The position numbers and the translations under genes are program-made. Below the pieces are notes generated by a model, which did no database searches, was not told the origin of the DNA, and saw only the letters and a program-made list of their open reading frames with translations. From DATJGR01 sp963812255 (lineage in GTDB: Bacteria; Pseudomonadota; Gammaproteobacteria; Pseudomonadales; Azotimanducaceae), in the NCBI GenBank assembly GCA_963812255.1, contig CAWEUM010000006.1:127729-191728 (forward strand): a DNA stretch of 64,000 nucleotides, written 5' to 3'. Within the stretch, counting starts at the first letter, position 1. Every line of letters begins with the position of its first letter. Shown one piece after another: positions 17,744 through 26,175 of the stretch.

Positions 17744-19114
17744 CTAACCGGTCGGGCCACGATTGGTGGCGCCCTTCAGGCTCGCGACCTGGCGCATCAT
17801 CTTCGCCATGCCACCTTTTCTGGTGACCTTCTTCATCATCTTCTGCATCTGCTTGTGCTGCTTCAGCAAGCGATTCACGTCCTGAATCTGAGTGCCGCTT
17901 CCGAGCGCAATACGACGTTTGCGAGAGCCATTGACGAGATCGGGATAACGCCGTTCGTGGCGCGTCATCGAGTCGATGATGACACCCATCCGTTTGAACA
18001 TGCCGTCTCCGAGCTGAGCTTGCGCCGCTTGCGGCAGTTGCCCCATCCCCGGCAGCTTTTCGAGCATGTTCGATACGCCGCCCATATTCGCCATTTGATT
18101 GAGTTGCTCGCGAAAGTCCTCCAGATCGAATCGCTCGCCCTTCTGGATCTTTTTCGCAAGTCGCTCCGCCTTGTCGCGGTCGACCTTTCGCTCGGCTTCC
18201 TCGATCAACGTCAGCACATCGCCCATACCGAGGATACGCGACGCGATGCGATCGGGATGGAACGGCTCCAGGGCGTCGGTCTTCTCACCGATACCGAGGA
18301 ATTTGATCGGCTTGCCGGTGATCGCCCTCACCGACAATGCCGCACCGCCGCGTGCATCGCCGTCCACCTTCGCGAGCACGACCCCGGTCAGCGGCAGCGC
18401 GTCGTTGAATGCCTTCGCGGTTGCGGCGGCGTCCTGACCGGTCATGGCATCGACGACGAACAGCGTTTCCACCGGATTCAACGTCGCATGCAACGACGCG
18501 ATTTCCGCCATCATGTCCGCGTCGATGGCCAATCTTCCGGCGCTGTCGACGATCAGAACATCGACGAATTTTGTACGTGCTTCGGCTACTGCCCGCTTCG
18601 CGATCGCGATCGGCGTTTCATCGGGTCGGCTCGGTATGAATACCGCACCAACCTCGGCTGCGAGGGTTTGTAACTGATCGATCGCCGCGGGGCGATACAC
18701 GTCGGTGCTGACGACCGCTACCTTTTTGCGCTGGCGCTCGCCAAGCAATCGCGCAAGCTTCGCCACCGTCGTGGTCTTTCCGACACCTTGCAGACCCGCC
18801 ATCAGCACGATCGCCGGCGGCGCGGCGGACAGGTCGAGTTCGTCGTTGGCCGCGCCCAACAAGGTGACCAGTTCATCGTGAACGAGTTTCACCAACGCCT
18901 GTCCGGGCGTCAGGCTCTGCGCCACTTCATGCCCGATCGCACGTACGCGCACGCGTTCGATGAAATCCTTGACGACACTCAGTGCGACGTCGGCTTCCAG
19001 CAGCGCGGTGCGCACATCGCGCAGCGCGTCGCTGATGTTCTCATCGGATAGCCGCGATCTGCCGGCTACGGCACGCAAAGTCCGCGTCAAGCGCTCCGAC
19101 AGGTTCTCGAACAT
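17744..19114 (-). CDS. ffh: Signal recognition particle protein Ffh
   Basis: GTPase of the SRP that recognises signal sequences and delivers ribosomes to FtsY for co-translational insertion. The 456 aa form the N domain, the G domain (G1 GLQGVGKTTTVAKLA, DVYRPAAIDQL, G3 DSAGR, G4 TKxD-like LAKVDGDARGGAALS), and the methionine-rich M domain with GGMAKMMRQ at the end. Divergent from ypjD with a perfect TATAAT -10 upstream (19154-19149). Confidence 0.97.
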   Translation of the reverse strand: MFENLSERLTRTLRAVAGRSRLSDENISDALRDVRTALLEADVALSVVKDFIERVRVRAIGHEVAQSLTPGQALVKLVHDELVTLLGAANDELDLSAAPPAIVLMAGLQGVGKTTTVAKLARLLGERQRKKVAVVSTDVYRPAAIDQLQTLAAEVGAVFIPSRPDETPIAIAKRAVAEARTKFVDVLIVDSAGRLAIDADMMAEIASLHATLNPVETLFVVDAMTGQDAAATAKAFNDALPLTGVVLAKVDGDARGGAALSVRAITGKPIKFLGIGEKTDALEPFHPDRIASRILGMGDVLTLIEEAERKVDRDKAERLAKKIQKGERFDLEDFREQLNQMANMGGVSNMLEKLPGMGQLPQAAQAQLGDGMFKRMGVIIDSMTRHERRYPDLVNGSRKRRIALGSGTQIQDVNRLLKQHKQMQKMMKKVTRKGGMAKMMRQVASLKGATNRGPTG

Positions 19115-19148
19115 GCTGTCTCTCTGGGTTCAACGATGACGGCGCGAG

Positions 19149-19154
19149 ATTATA
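19149..19154 (-). promoter_or_regulatory. Predicted -10 element for ffh
   Basis: Minus strand TATAAT about 35 nt before the ffh start, inside the 144-nt divergent gap with ypjD. The sequence 17 nt further upstream (GAAGCA) is a poor -35, so only the -10 is claimed. Confidence 0.4.
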
Positions 19155-19258
19155 GCGGAACGCTCGCCGTCTGCTTCGACCGCGTAATTTGAATTCAGAA
19201 CCGCATCTGTCACACTCCTGGATCACCTTCTCGCGCAACCACGCTTGATCCAACATCC

Positions 19259-20062
19259 ATGAACCCAGCGTACCCGGGGCTCGCCGCCGCCGCGTTCTAC
19301 CTGATCGGCGCATTCACTCAGATCAATGCTCTGGCTCGCAAAGCACCGGTGCGCCGGCGCCGATTGCTGTGGTTGACGACACCGGGAATCATGCTGCATG
19401 CGCTGACCGCGTATCTCGTTCTGCACCAAGCCGACGGCATTAATATCGGTATTCCGGCGGTCGCATCACTGATCGGTTTTACGCTGGTGTTGTTCGTCTA
19501 CATCGGGTCGCTGTGGCAGCCATTGGAGAACCTGTTCGTGATGGTGCTGCCGCTCGGCGCGCTGACGGTCGCCGCGTCGATCACGTCGAACGGGCCCATC
19601 GTTCCATGGGCAGAATTCGGCGACGGACTACTCGTGCACGTGTTGATATCGATCCTTGCCTACACCGTGCTGGCGATGGCCGCCGGTCAATCGATCATCC
19701 TGGCGTTCCAGGAGCGGTCGCTGCGCCAAAAGACCGCAATCGGATTCGTCAGGTTGTTGCCGCCGCTGCAAACGATGGAAACGCTGCTGTTCCAGCTACT
19801 GTGGGTCGGTCTCGTCACGCTGACGTTGGCAATCGGCAGCGGCTTCCTGTTTCTGACCAACATGTTTGCCCAGTCGGTCGTGTCGCACACGATCCTGGCA
19901 ACCGCCTCTTGGGTGATCTTCGCGGGGCTGCTCGCGGGCCGCTATGCGTTCGGTTGGCGCAGTACGGTGGCGACGCGCGCCACCCTCGGCGGATTCACGC
20001 TGCTCCTGTTCGCGTACTTCGGCAGTAAGCTCGTGATCGAGATTCTGTCCGGAAGACCCTGA
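19259..20062 (+). CDS. ypjD: CcsA/YpjD-type cytochrome c assembly membrane protein
   Basis: 267 aa, about eight hydrophobic segments, no large soluble domain. It belongs to the CcsA/CcmF/CcmC superfamily of haem-handling membrane proteins; conserved His residues lie in LHALTAYLVLH, DGLLVHVLISILAY and VVSHTILATASW. The true role of YpjD is not established. The ffh-ypjD-yfjD order is the E. coli arrangement. Its TGA overlaps the next ATG by one base (TGATG). Confidence 0.88.
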   Translation: MNPAYPGLAAAAFYLIGAFTQINALARKAPVRRRRLLWLTTPGIMLHALTAYLVLHQADGINIGIPAVASLIGFTLVLFVYIGSLWQPLENLFVMVLPLGALTVAASITSNGPIVPWAEFGDGLLVHVLISILAYTVLAMAAGQSIILAFQERSLRQKTAIGFVRLLPPLQTMETLLFQLLWVGLVTLTLAIGSGFLFLTNMFAQSVVSHTILATASWVIFAGLLAGRYAFGWRSTVATRATLGGFTLLLFAYFGSKLVIEILSGRP

Positions 20063-21324
20063 TGACTGACCCGGTGTTTCAAGTTCCCGTGCTGCTCGGA
20101 TCGATCGGCATACTGGTGCTGCTATCGGCATTCTTCTCCGGGTCCGAAACCGCCATGATGGCGCTGAACCGCTATCGGCTCGCGCACCTCGTCAAGGAAG
20201 GGCACCAGGGCGCCCGCAAAGCGCATCGCCTGCTGAGTCGGCCCGATCGGCTGCTCGGCGTGATCTTGATCGGTAACAATCTCGTCAACAATCTCAGCGC
20301 AACGGCGGCTGCACTGATCGGTCTGCAGTTGTTCGGAGATACCGGGCTCGCGGTCGCGCCGTTCGTCGTCACGTTGATATTTCTGGTGTTCTGCGAAGTG
20401 GCGCCGAAGACCATCGCCGCGCACAACCCCGAGCGCATCGCGTTTCCCGCCGCGTTTGTGCTGGCGCCGCTACTAAAACTGATGTATCCATTCGTCGTAC
20501 TGGTCAACGGCATGAGCAACTTCGTCCTGCGGCCGTTTCTGCGCAGCGACGATCTGCCGAGTGAAGACCAACTAAACATGGCGGAACTGCGCACGATGCT
20601 GCGCGAGGGCGCGCGCATTCCGAAGCGCCGTCGGGACATGCTGATTCGCATCGTCGACCTGGAAACGGTCTGTGTCGACGACATCATGGTGCCGCGCAGC
20701 GAGATCGTCGGAATCGACATCGAAAGCCCGATCTCCGAAATCATTGCGCAGATCTCATCGAGCCAACACACACGCCTGCCGGTGTACAAAGAAAACATCA
20801 ACAACGTCATCGGCATGTTGCACCTGCGCCGCACCGTCCGCTTCATCCAGCAAGGCACCTTCACGAAGGCGGAGCTGCTGCAGCTGACCCGCGAGCCGTA
20901 CTTCATCCCCGAGGGCACCGCGCTCCACACGCAGCTGCTCAATTTTCAGAAGCAGAAACGCCGCGTTGCGTTGGTCGTGGACGAGTACGGCGACATCGAA
21001 GGCATCGTCGCGCTCGAGGATATCCTCGAAGAGATCGTCGGCGAGTTCACGACGGATTTCTCGGCGAACATGCCGGAGATCCACCCGCAAACCGACGGAT
21101 CGTTCTTCATCGACGGAACCGCGTTGATCCGCGACATCAACCGTTCGCTCGGCTGGCATCTGCCGATCGACGGGCCGCGCACATTGAATGGTCTGATCCT
21201 CGAGCATCTCGAGTTCATTCCGGAGACCAATCTGTGCATCAGAATCGGCGATTACCTGTTCGAAACGCTGCAGATCAAGGACAACATGATCATCAACGTG
21301 AAGATCCAGGTGCTCGGCGACTGA
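20062..21324 (+). CDS. HlyC/CorC (CNNM) family transporter, YfjD/CorB-like
   Basis: 420 aa: an N-terminal DUF21 membrane domain (four segments, residues about 1-190, beginning with ILVLLSAFFSGSETAMMALNRYRL), then a CBS pair (DIMVPRSEIVGIDIESPISEI and RVALVVDEYGDIEGIVALEDILEEIVGE), then a C-terminal CorC_HlyC (transporter-associated) domain from about residue 345. Linked to Mg/Co efflux and magnesium homeostasis in relatives. Translationally coupled to ypjD and convergent with leuA, 36 nt apart. Confidence 0.9.
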   Translation: MTDPVFQVPVLLGSIGILVLLSAFFSGSETAMMALNRYRLAHLVKEGHQGARKAHRLLSRPDRLLGVILIGNNLVNNLSATAAALIGLQLFGDTGLAVAPFVVTLIFLVFCEVAPKTIAAHNPERIAFPAAFVLAPLLKLMYPFVVLVNGMSNFVLRPFLRSDDLPSEDQLNMAELRTMLREGARIPKRRRDMLIRIVDLETVCVDDIMVPRSEIVGIDIESPISEIIAQISSSQHTRLPVYKENINNVIGMLHLRRTVRFIQQGTFTKAELLQLTREPYFIPEGTALHTQLLNFQKQKRRVALVVDEYGDIEGIVALEDILEEIVGEFTTDFSANMPEIHPQTDGSFFIDGTALIRDINRSLGWHLPIDGPRTLNGLILEHLEFIPETNLCIRIGDYLFETLQIKDNMIINVKIQVLGD

Positions 21325-21360
21325 CACTGACCTTCGATCCGCCCGTCTTCGAGCTGCCCC

Positions 21361-23106
21361 TCAGCGATCGGCCCAACGGCGGTTCATCGCGGAGATGATC
21401 GCCGTCAGTGATGCAGTGATCGTGTTGGCCGACACGCCGATGCCATAGATTCGCCCCTGCGCGCCGTCGTCGATCGCCAGCAGACAGATCGCCCGCGCAT
21501 CCTTCCCGGTGGACATCGCGTGCTCGTGATAGTCGATGATGTTCAGCGGTTCGTTCAGCGCTTTGACGAGACCGTTGACGAACGCCTCGATAGGACCCGA
21601 GCCCTCGCCGGAAATCGACACCATTTGCTCAGACGCCTCGACCACCGCGCTGCAGCGCTGGGCGCCAGCTGCGCCATGCTGCAGATCGTATTCGACCAGT
21701 CGATATGGCCCTGTGTCGATCGCATACATCTCGATCAGCGCCTTCATGATCTCGTCGGGCTTCACCTCGCGGTCGAGGCGTTCGGTCAGCGCCTGCACGG
21801 ACCTGCTGAACTGCGCCAGCATCTCGCGCGGGAGGCTGATGCCGAAGAACTCTTCGAGTATGAATCCGACCCCGCCCTTACCCGATTGGCTGTTCACCCG
21901 CACGGTTTCTTTGTACGAGGAACCGACATCGGCCGGATCGATCGGCAGATACGGCACCTCCCAATGCGCCGCATCGACCAGCGCCATACCTTTGCGGATC
22001 GCGTCCTGGTGCGATCCCGAAAACGCGGTGAACACCAGCTCACCGGCATACGGATGACGTTCGTGTACGGGCAACTTGTTGATCGCCTCGACGGTCTCCT
22101 TGACGCGGCGCATCTGCCGGAAGTCCAACTCGGGGTCCACACCCTGCGAGAACATGTTCATCGCCATCGTCACGATATCGCAGTTGCCGGTGCGTTCGCC
22201 GTTACCGAACAACGTGCCTTCGACCCGCTGCGCGCCGGCCATCAGCGCGAGTTCAGTGGCCGCAATGCCGGTACCGCGATCGTTGTGCGTGTGCAGGCTG
22301 ACGATGATGCTGTCGGGCCGCGGGAAATTGCGGATGAACCATTCGATCTGATCCGCATAGACGTTCGGAGTCGCCAATTCGACGGTCGACGGCAGATTGA
22401 TGATGATCGGCTGCGCCGCGGTCGCGCCCCACTCCGACGCGACGGCGGCACAAATGTCCACCGCGAAATCGAGTTCGGTACCGGTGAAGCTCTCCGGCGA
22501 ATACTCGAACGTAATGTTCGTATCGGTCAACGCGCGCAACGCGTTCTTCACCATGCGCGTGCCCTGCACCGCCAGATCAATGATGCCGCCGCGGTCCATC
22601 CCGAACACTACGCGCCGCTGCAACGTGGATGTCGAGTTGTACAGATGGAACACCGCGTTGTGCGCACCCTCCAGCGCCTGGACGGTACGCTCGATCAATT
22701 CGCGGCGCGCCTGACACAGCACCTGAATGGTCACATGCGGCGGAACACGGTCTTCGTCGATGATGCGCCGAATGAAATCGAAGTCGGGTTGCGACGCAGC
22801 CGGGAAACCGACTTCGATTTCGGCGAACCCGACCTCGAGCAGCAGATCCCACATCGCAAGCTTTTCGTCGACGTCCATCGGGTCGATGAGCGCCTGATTG
22901 CCGTCGCGTAGATCGACGCTGCACCAACGGGGCGCGTGCGTGATCGAGTTGTTGGGCCATCGGCGATCTCTCAATTCGATCGGCTCGAAGGCCCGGTATT
23001 TCTGAAACGGCATTGCCCCTCGGGCGTTGCCGGCGCTGCCTTGGCCGCTGGGGCGCGCCTGCGTGGTGGTGCTGGCCTGCTTGCCGAATGTCTGCTGTTC
23101 GCTCAT
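21361..23106 (-). CDS. leuA: 2-isopropylmalate synthase, long (type 2) form
   Basis: First committed step of leucine synthesis: acetyl-CoA plus 2-oxoisovalerate. 581 aa with catalytic TIM barrel (SVDLRDGNQALIDPMDVDEK, FHLYNSTS, VSLHTHNDRGTGIAATELALMAG, EGTLFGNGERTGNCD) and C-terminal regulatory LeuA dimer domain for leucine feedback. PFQKYRAFEPIELRDRRWPNN is diagnostic of the LeuA2 subfamily common in actinobacteria and some proteobacteria, not the E. coli type. ATG 23106 has GAGG at 7 nt; an internal ATG at 23013 would drop a low-complexity 31-residue leader. Preceded by a promoter and leader peptide. Confidence 0.96.
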   Translation of the reverse strand: MSEQQTFGKQASTTTQARPSGQGSAGNARGAMPFQKYRAFEPIELRDRRWPNNSITHAPRWCSVDLRDGNQALIDPMDVDEKLAMWDLLLEVGFAEIEVGFPAASQPDFDFIRRIIDEDRVPPHVTIQVLCQARRELIERTVQALEGAHNAVFHLYNSTSTLQRRVVFGMDRGGIIDLAVQGTRMVKNALRALTDTNITFEYSPESFTGTELDFAVDICAAVASEWGATAAQPIIINLPSTVELATPNVYADQIEWFIRNFPRPDSIIVSLHTHNDRGTGIAATELALMAGAQRVEGTLFGNGERTGNCDIVTMAMNMFSQGVDPELDFRQMRRVKETVEAINKLPVHERHPYAGELVFTAFSGSHQDAIRKGMALVDAAHWEVPYLPIDPADVGSSYKETVRVNSQSGKGGVGFILEEFFGISLPREMLAQFSRSVQALTERLDREVKPDEIMKALIEMYAIDTGPYRLVEYDLQHGAAGAQRCSAVVEASEQMVSISGEGSGPIEAFVNGLVKALNEPLNIIDYHEHAMSTGKDARAICLLAIDDGAQGRIYGIGVSANTITASLTAIISAMNRRWADR

Positions 23107-23184
23107 GGCGAAACCTCGTGCGTGGATACGGTGAGTCGGGAGAATTGGGGCGGGCGTGAGCCCTGATCGAGGGGTAATAGCCGG

Positions 23185-23244
23185 CTAGGCCGGCAGTCGC
23201 AGCAGAGCAAGAAGAGCGGCGGAGCTTTGATCGACACGGTACAC
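23185..23244 (-). CDS. Candidate leu leader peptide (19 aa)
   Basis: A GTG-started ORF between the leuA promoter and leuA reads ...SSAALLALLRLPA, with five leucine codons in the last nine (CTT CTT GCT CTG CTG CGA CTG). A GCCGGC-CTA-GCCGGC hairpin begins at its final codons. This is the arrangement of a leucine attenuator leader. Against it: no strong Shine-Dalgarno and no clear T-run terminator before leuA. An overlapping 50-codon frame from ATG 23261 ending in an ATGA overlap with leuA is an alternative coupled leader. Confidence 0.4.
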   Translation of the reverse strand: MYRVDQSSAALLALLRLPA

Positions 23245-23278
23245 GTTGAATTGCAGATCATCTGCCAGTAACGCACAG

Positions 23279-23307
23279 ACTATAGCGTTCGGCCGCGCTG
23301 TTGCCAA
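23279..23307 (-). promoter_or_regulatory. Predicted sigma70 promoter of leuA
   Basis: Minus strand -35 TTGGCA (23307-23302), exactly 17 nt, -10 TATAGT (23284-23279). Both hexamers match 5/6 of consensus. Transcription would start near 23272, giving a leader of about 165 nt that contains the leucine-rich ORF. Confidence 0.65.
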
Positions 23308-23335
23308 GCGCGCAGCGCGAACGCAAGCCATTGTG

Positions 23336-24520
23336 TTATTCGAGGCGCGTCTTGATCGCAGCGGCCGCCGCACGCGCCTTCGCCCGCGCATCGTCGATGT
23401 CGGAACCCACTGCGAGCGCGACGCCCATGCGTCGTTTGCCGCGCACCTCAGGCTTACCAAACAGGCGAACCTGCACGCCGGCAACCCCGAGCGCCTGCTC
23501 GAGCCCATCGAATACCACGCGATCAGACTCTCCTTCGACGAGGATCACCGCCGACGCGGCCGGACCGCGCTGTTCGATGGCCGGTACCGGCAAACCAAGG
23601 ATCGCGCGCGCATGCAGCGCAAACTCGGACAAGTCCTGGCTGATCATCGTCACCATGCCGGTATCGTGCGGCCGCGGCGAAACCTCGCTGAACCACACGT
23701 CGTCGCCACGAATGAAGAACTCCACGCCGAAGATGCCGCAGCCGCCCAATTCGTTGGTCACCGACAGCGCAATCCGCTCGCACTCGGCGAGCGCCCCATC
23801 GCTCATCGGCTGCGGCTGCCACGACTCCTGATAATCACCGTCCACCTGCCGATGACCGATCGGCGCGCAGAACGACGTCCGTTCGCGGGTTCGCAGCGCC
23901 AGCAACGTAATCTCGTAGTCGAAATCGATGAAGCCTTCGACGATCACCCGGCCGGTGTTCGCGCGCGACCCGACTTGCGCGTACTGCCACGACTTTTCGA
24001 TGCCGTCGGCGCCCCGGACCACCGATTGTCCCTTGCCGGAACTGCTCATCACCGGCTTGACGACGCACGGCATGCCGACAGCTGCAATGGCGGCGCGAAA
24101 CCCATCCAGTGTTTCGGCGAATCGGTACGCCGATGTCGGCACGCCAAGCGTTTCGGCGGCGAGGCGACGAATGCCTTCGCGATCCATCGTCAGGCGTACC
24201 GCGCGTGCGGTCGGAATCACGTTCAGGCCATCCTGTTCCATCTCGACGAGCGTTTGCGTCGCGATGGCTTCGATCTCCGGCACCACCAGATCCGGGCGCT
24301 CGGTCGTGATCACCGCACGCAATGCGGCACCGTCGAGCATGTTGATCACATGCGCGCGATGCGCGACCTGCATCGCCGGTGCGTTCGCGTAGCGGTCCAC
24401 CGCGATCACTTCGACGCCAAAGCGCTGCAGTTCGATGGTCACTTCTTTGCCGAGTTCGCCGGATCCGAGCAGCATCACGCGCTTGGCATTCGGTGCCAGC
24501 GGCGTACCAATGGACGTCAT
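23336..24520 (-). CDS. purT: Formate-dependent phosphoribosylglycinamide formyltransferase
   Basis: ATP-grasp enzyme that makes formyl-GAR from GAR, formate and ATP, the folate-independent route of purine synthesis. The 394 aa show MLLGSGELGKEVTIELQR, EIEAIATQTLVEMEQDG, the ATP-grasp segment KPVMSSSGKGQSVV, and FGVEFFIRGDDVWFSEVSPRPHDTGMVT. It is transcribed toward leuA with its own 229-nt gap before leuA, and follows a gamma carbonic anhydrase gene. Confidence 0.96.
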   Translation of the reverse strand: MTSIGTPLAPNAKRVMLLGSGELGKEVTIELQRFGVEVIAVDRYANAPAMQVAHRAHVINMLDGAALRAVITTERPDLVVPEIEAIATQTLVEMEQDGLNVIPTARAVRLTMDREGIRRLAAETLGVPTSAYRFAETLDGFRAAIAAVGMPCVVKPVMSSSGKGQSVVRGADGIEKSWQYAQVGSRANTGRVIVEGFIDFDYEITLLALRTRERTSFCAPIGHRQVDGDYQESWQPQPMSDGALAECERIALSVTNELGGCGIFGVEFFIRGDDVWFSEVSPRPHDTGMVTMISQDLSEFALHARAILGLPVPAIEQRGPAASAVILVEGESDRVVFDGLEQALGVAGVQVRLFGKPEVRGKRRMGVALAVGSDIDDARAKARAAAAAIKTRLE

Positions 24521-24558
24521 CGACTGCTCCTCACAGATCGACCCTCACGGATTGGCAC

Positions 24559-25092
24559 TCACGAATCAAGGCTGGCCTGCGGTTGCAGATCGCGCTTGAA
24601 GCGTCGCGCATTCTCGACATAGTGCAGCGCCGACATCCTCAGTCCTTCGATCTGCTGCGGCGTCAATTCGCGGACCACCTTGCCCGGCGCACCGAGAACC
24701 ATGCTGTTATCGGGAATCTCTTTACCTTCTGTGATCAGCGCATTCGCCCCGATCAGACAATTTCGGCCGATCGTGGCGCCGTTCAGGACGACCGAGTTGA
24801 TACCGACGAGACTGTTATCGCCGATCGTGCAGCCATGCAGCATCACCTTGTGACCAATCGTGACGTGACTGCCGATCACCAGCGGACAGCCCGGATCCGT
24901 ATGCAGCACCGAGCCATCCTGCACGTTCGAGTTCTCACCGATCGTGATCAACTCGTTGTCGCCACGCAGCACCGCGTTGAACCAGACGCTCGCGTTCCGT
25001 TTCAACAGCACCGCGCCGATCACCACCGCCGATTCCGCGACGAAATATTCCCCTTCCGCGCACACCCGTCGTTCGCCGAGCTGATAGATCAT
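24559..25092 (-). CDS. Gamma carbonic anhydrase family protein (YrdA-like)
   Basis: 177-aa left-handed beta-helix protein with repeated hexapeptides, such as VVIGAVLLKRNASVW, IGENSNVQDGSVLH, VTIGHKVMLHGCTIGDNSLVGINS and ATIGRNCLIGANA. The metal-binding histidines lie in SVLHTD and TIGHKVMLHG. ATG 25092 with AGGA seven nt upstream is preferred to a longer frame. Whether it hydrates CO2 cannot be told; many YrdA/PaaY relatives act on thioesters or are uncharacterised. Confidence 0.9.
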   Translation of the reverse strand: MIYQLGERRVCAEGEYFVAESAVVIGAVLLKRNASVWFNAVLRGDNELITIGENSNVQDGSVLHTDPGCPLVIGSHVTIGHKVMLHGCTIGDNSLVGINSVVLNGATIGRNCLIGANALITEGKEIPDNSMVLGAPGKVVRELTPQQIEGLRMSALHYVENARRFKRDLQPQASLDS

Positions 25093-25238
25093 GTGGTCTT
25101 CCTGCCGAATCCGCCGACGTGCATTGTCGCATTCGATGCCAGATTCGACCACGGCATCCCAGGTCTGGCCGCCGCGAATTCACGCTAGCCGTCAAGGCGC
25201 CATCTCGGGCATAGTTACAACAGGAGGAGTATTGAAGC

Positions 25239-25592
25239 ATGCAGCAGCTCCGCATCCGCAGAACACTACCCGCCTTCGACGTGCTCGCAGAACTGGCCCG
25301 GCGCGATCCGGACGCATTGGAAGCACTGGGCCGATTGCTGACCGACGACGTGATCAAGCACGCTCCGCGCCCGGCATCCCGGCGGCGCCTGGAAGGGCTC
25401 AAATTCCGTATCGAAATGGAACGACGCCGAACACACGACCCGCTGGCTACCTGCGTGCGTCTGTCACAGTTGATGCACCAGTCGCTATGCGAACTGCACA
25501 ACGCACTCAACGCGCCGAACGGATTCCGACCGACGCCGCGCCAAGCCGGTACGGTGCTGGGCTTTCCCCGCGCCAGCGAAGAGTCTGCCTGA
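25239..25592 (+). CDS. DUF3135 domain-containing protein
   Basis: 117-aa soluble helical protein. FDVLAELARRDPDALEALGRLL and LKFRIEMERRRTHDPLATCVRLSQLMHQSL fit the DUF3135 pattern found in gammaproteobacteria; function unknown. A strong Shine-Dalgarno (AGGAGGAG) precedes the ATG. The NUDIX gene follows after 28 nt on the same strand, so they may be one transcript. Confidence 0.75.
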   Translation: MQQLRIRRTLPAFDVLAELARRDPDALEALGRLLTDDVIKHAPRPASRRRLEGLKFRIEMERRRTHDPLATCVRLSQLMHQSLCELHNALNAPNGFRPTPRQAGTVLGFPRASEESA

Positions 25593-25620
25593 CCTTGCGG
25601 TACTGGCGGTCCGCGGCTTC

Positions 25621-26163
25621 GTGAACTACTGCAGCAGTTGCGGCAAGCCGGTCGGTCGTCGAATACCGGACGGCGACAATCGCGAGCGATTCGTCTGCGA
25701 GGCGTGCGGCACGATTCACTATCAGAACCCGAAAATCATCACCGGCTGCCTGCCTATCCATCAGGATCAGGTGCTGCTGTGCCGCCGTGCGATCGCGCCC
25801 CGCTCCGGGTTCTGGACGCTACCGGCCGGATTCCTTGAGAACGGCGAAACCAGCAGCCAGGGCGCCGTGCGCGAGACGCGCGAAGAAGCCTGCGCCAACG
25901 TCGCGATCGAGGGGCTCTACACCGTGTTCAGCCTCCCGCACATTTCGCAGGTATACATGTTCTTTCGTGCCAACCTGCTCGACCTGGACTTCCGTCCCGG
26001 ATGGGAATCAACCGACGTTCGGCTGTTCGCGGAGTCTGACATTCCATGGAACGAACTCGCATTCCCGGTGATCCGCGACACGTTGCAGCACTATTTTCGG
26101 GATCGCAGCAGCGGTGACTTTCCGGTACGGGTCGGCGACATCATCTATGAGAGATCGCGCTGA
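25621..26163 (+). CDS. NUDIX hydrolase with N-terminal zinc ribbon
   Basis: 180 aa from a GTG start. Residues 1-35 form a zinc ribbon (CSSCGK...CEACG), followed by a NUDIX domain whose box reads GFLENGETSSQGAVRETREEA, matching the metal-binding GX5EX7REUXEE pattern. Such zinc-ribbon NUDIX proteins hydrolyse nucleoside diphosphate derivatives, such as NADH or ADP-ribose; the substrate here is not predictable. It ends 12 nt before the purL stop (convergent). Confidence 0.88.
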   Translation: MNYCSSCGKPVGRRIPDGDNRERFVCEACGTIHYQNPKIITGCLPIHQDQVLLCRRAIAPRSGFWTLPAGFLENGETSSQGAVRETREEACANVAIEGLYTVFSLPHISQVYMFFRANLLDLDFRPGWESTDVRLFAESDIPWNELAFPVIRDTLQHYFRDRSSGDFPVRVGDIIYERSR

Positions 26164-26175
26164 CGTTTCGCTCGA

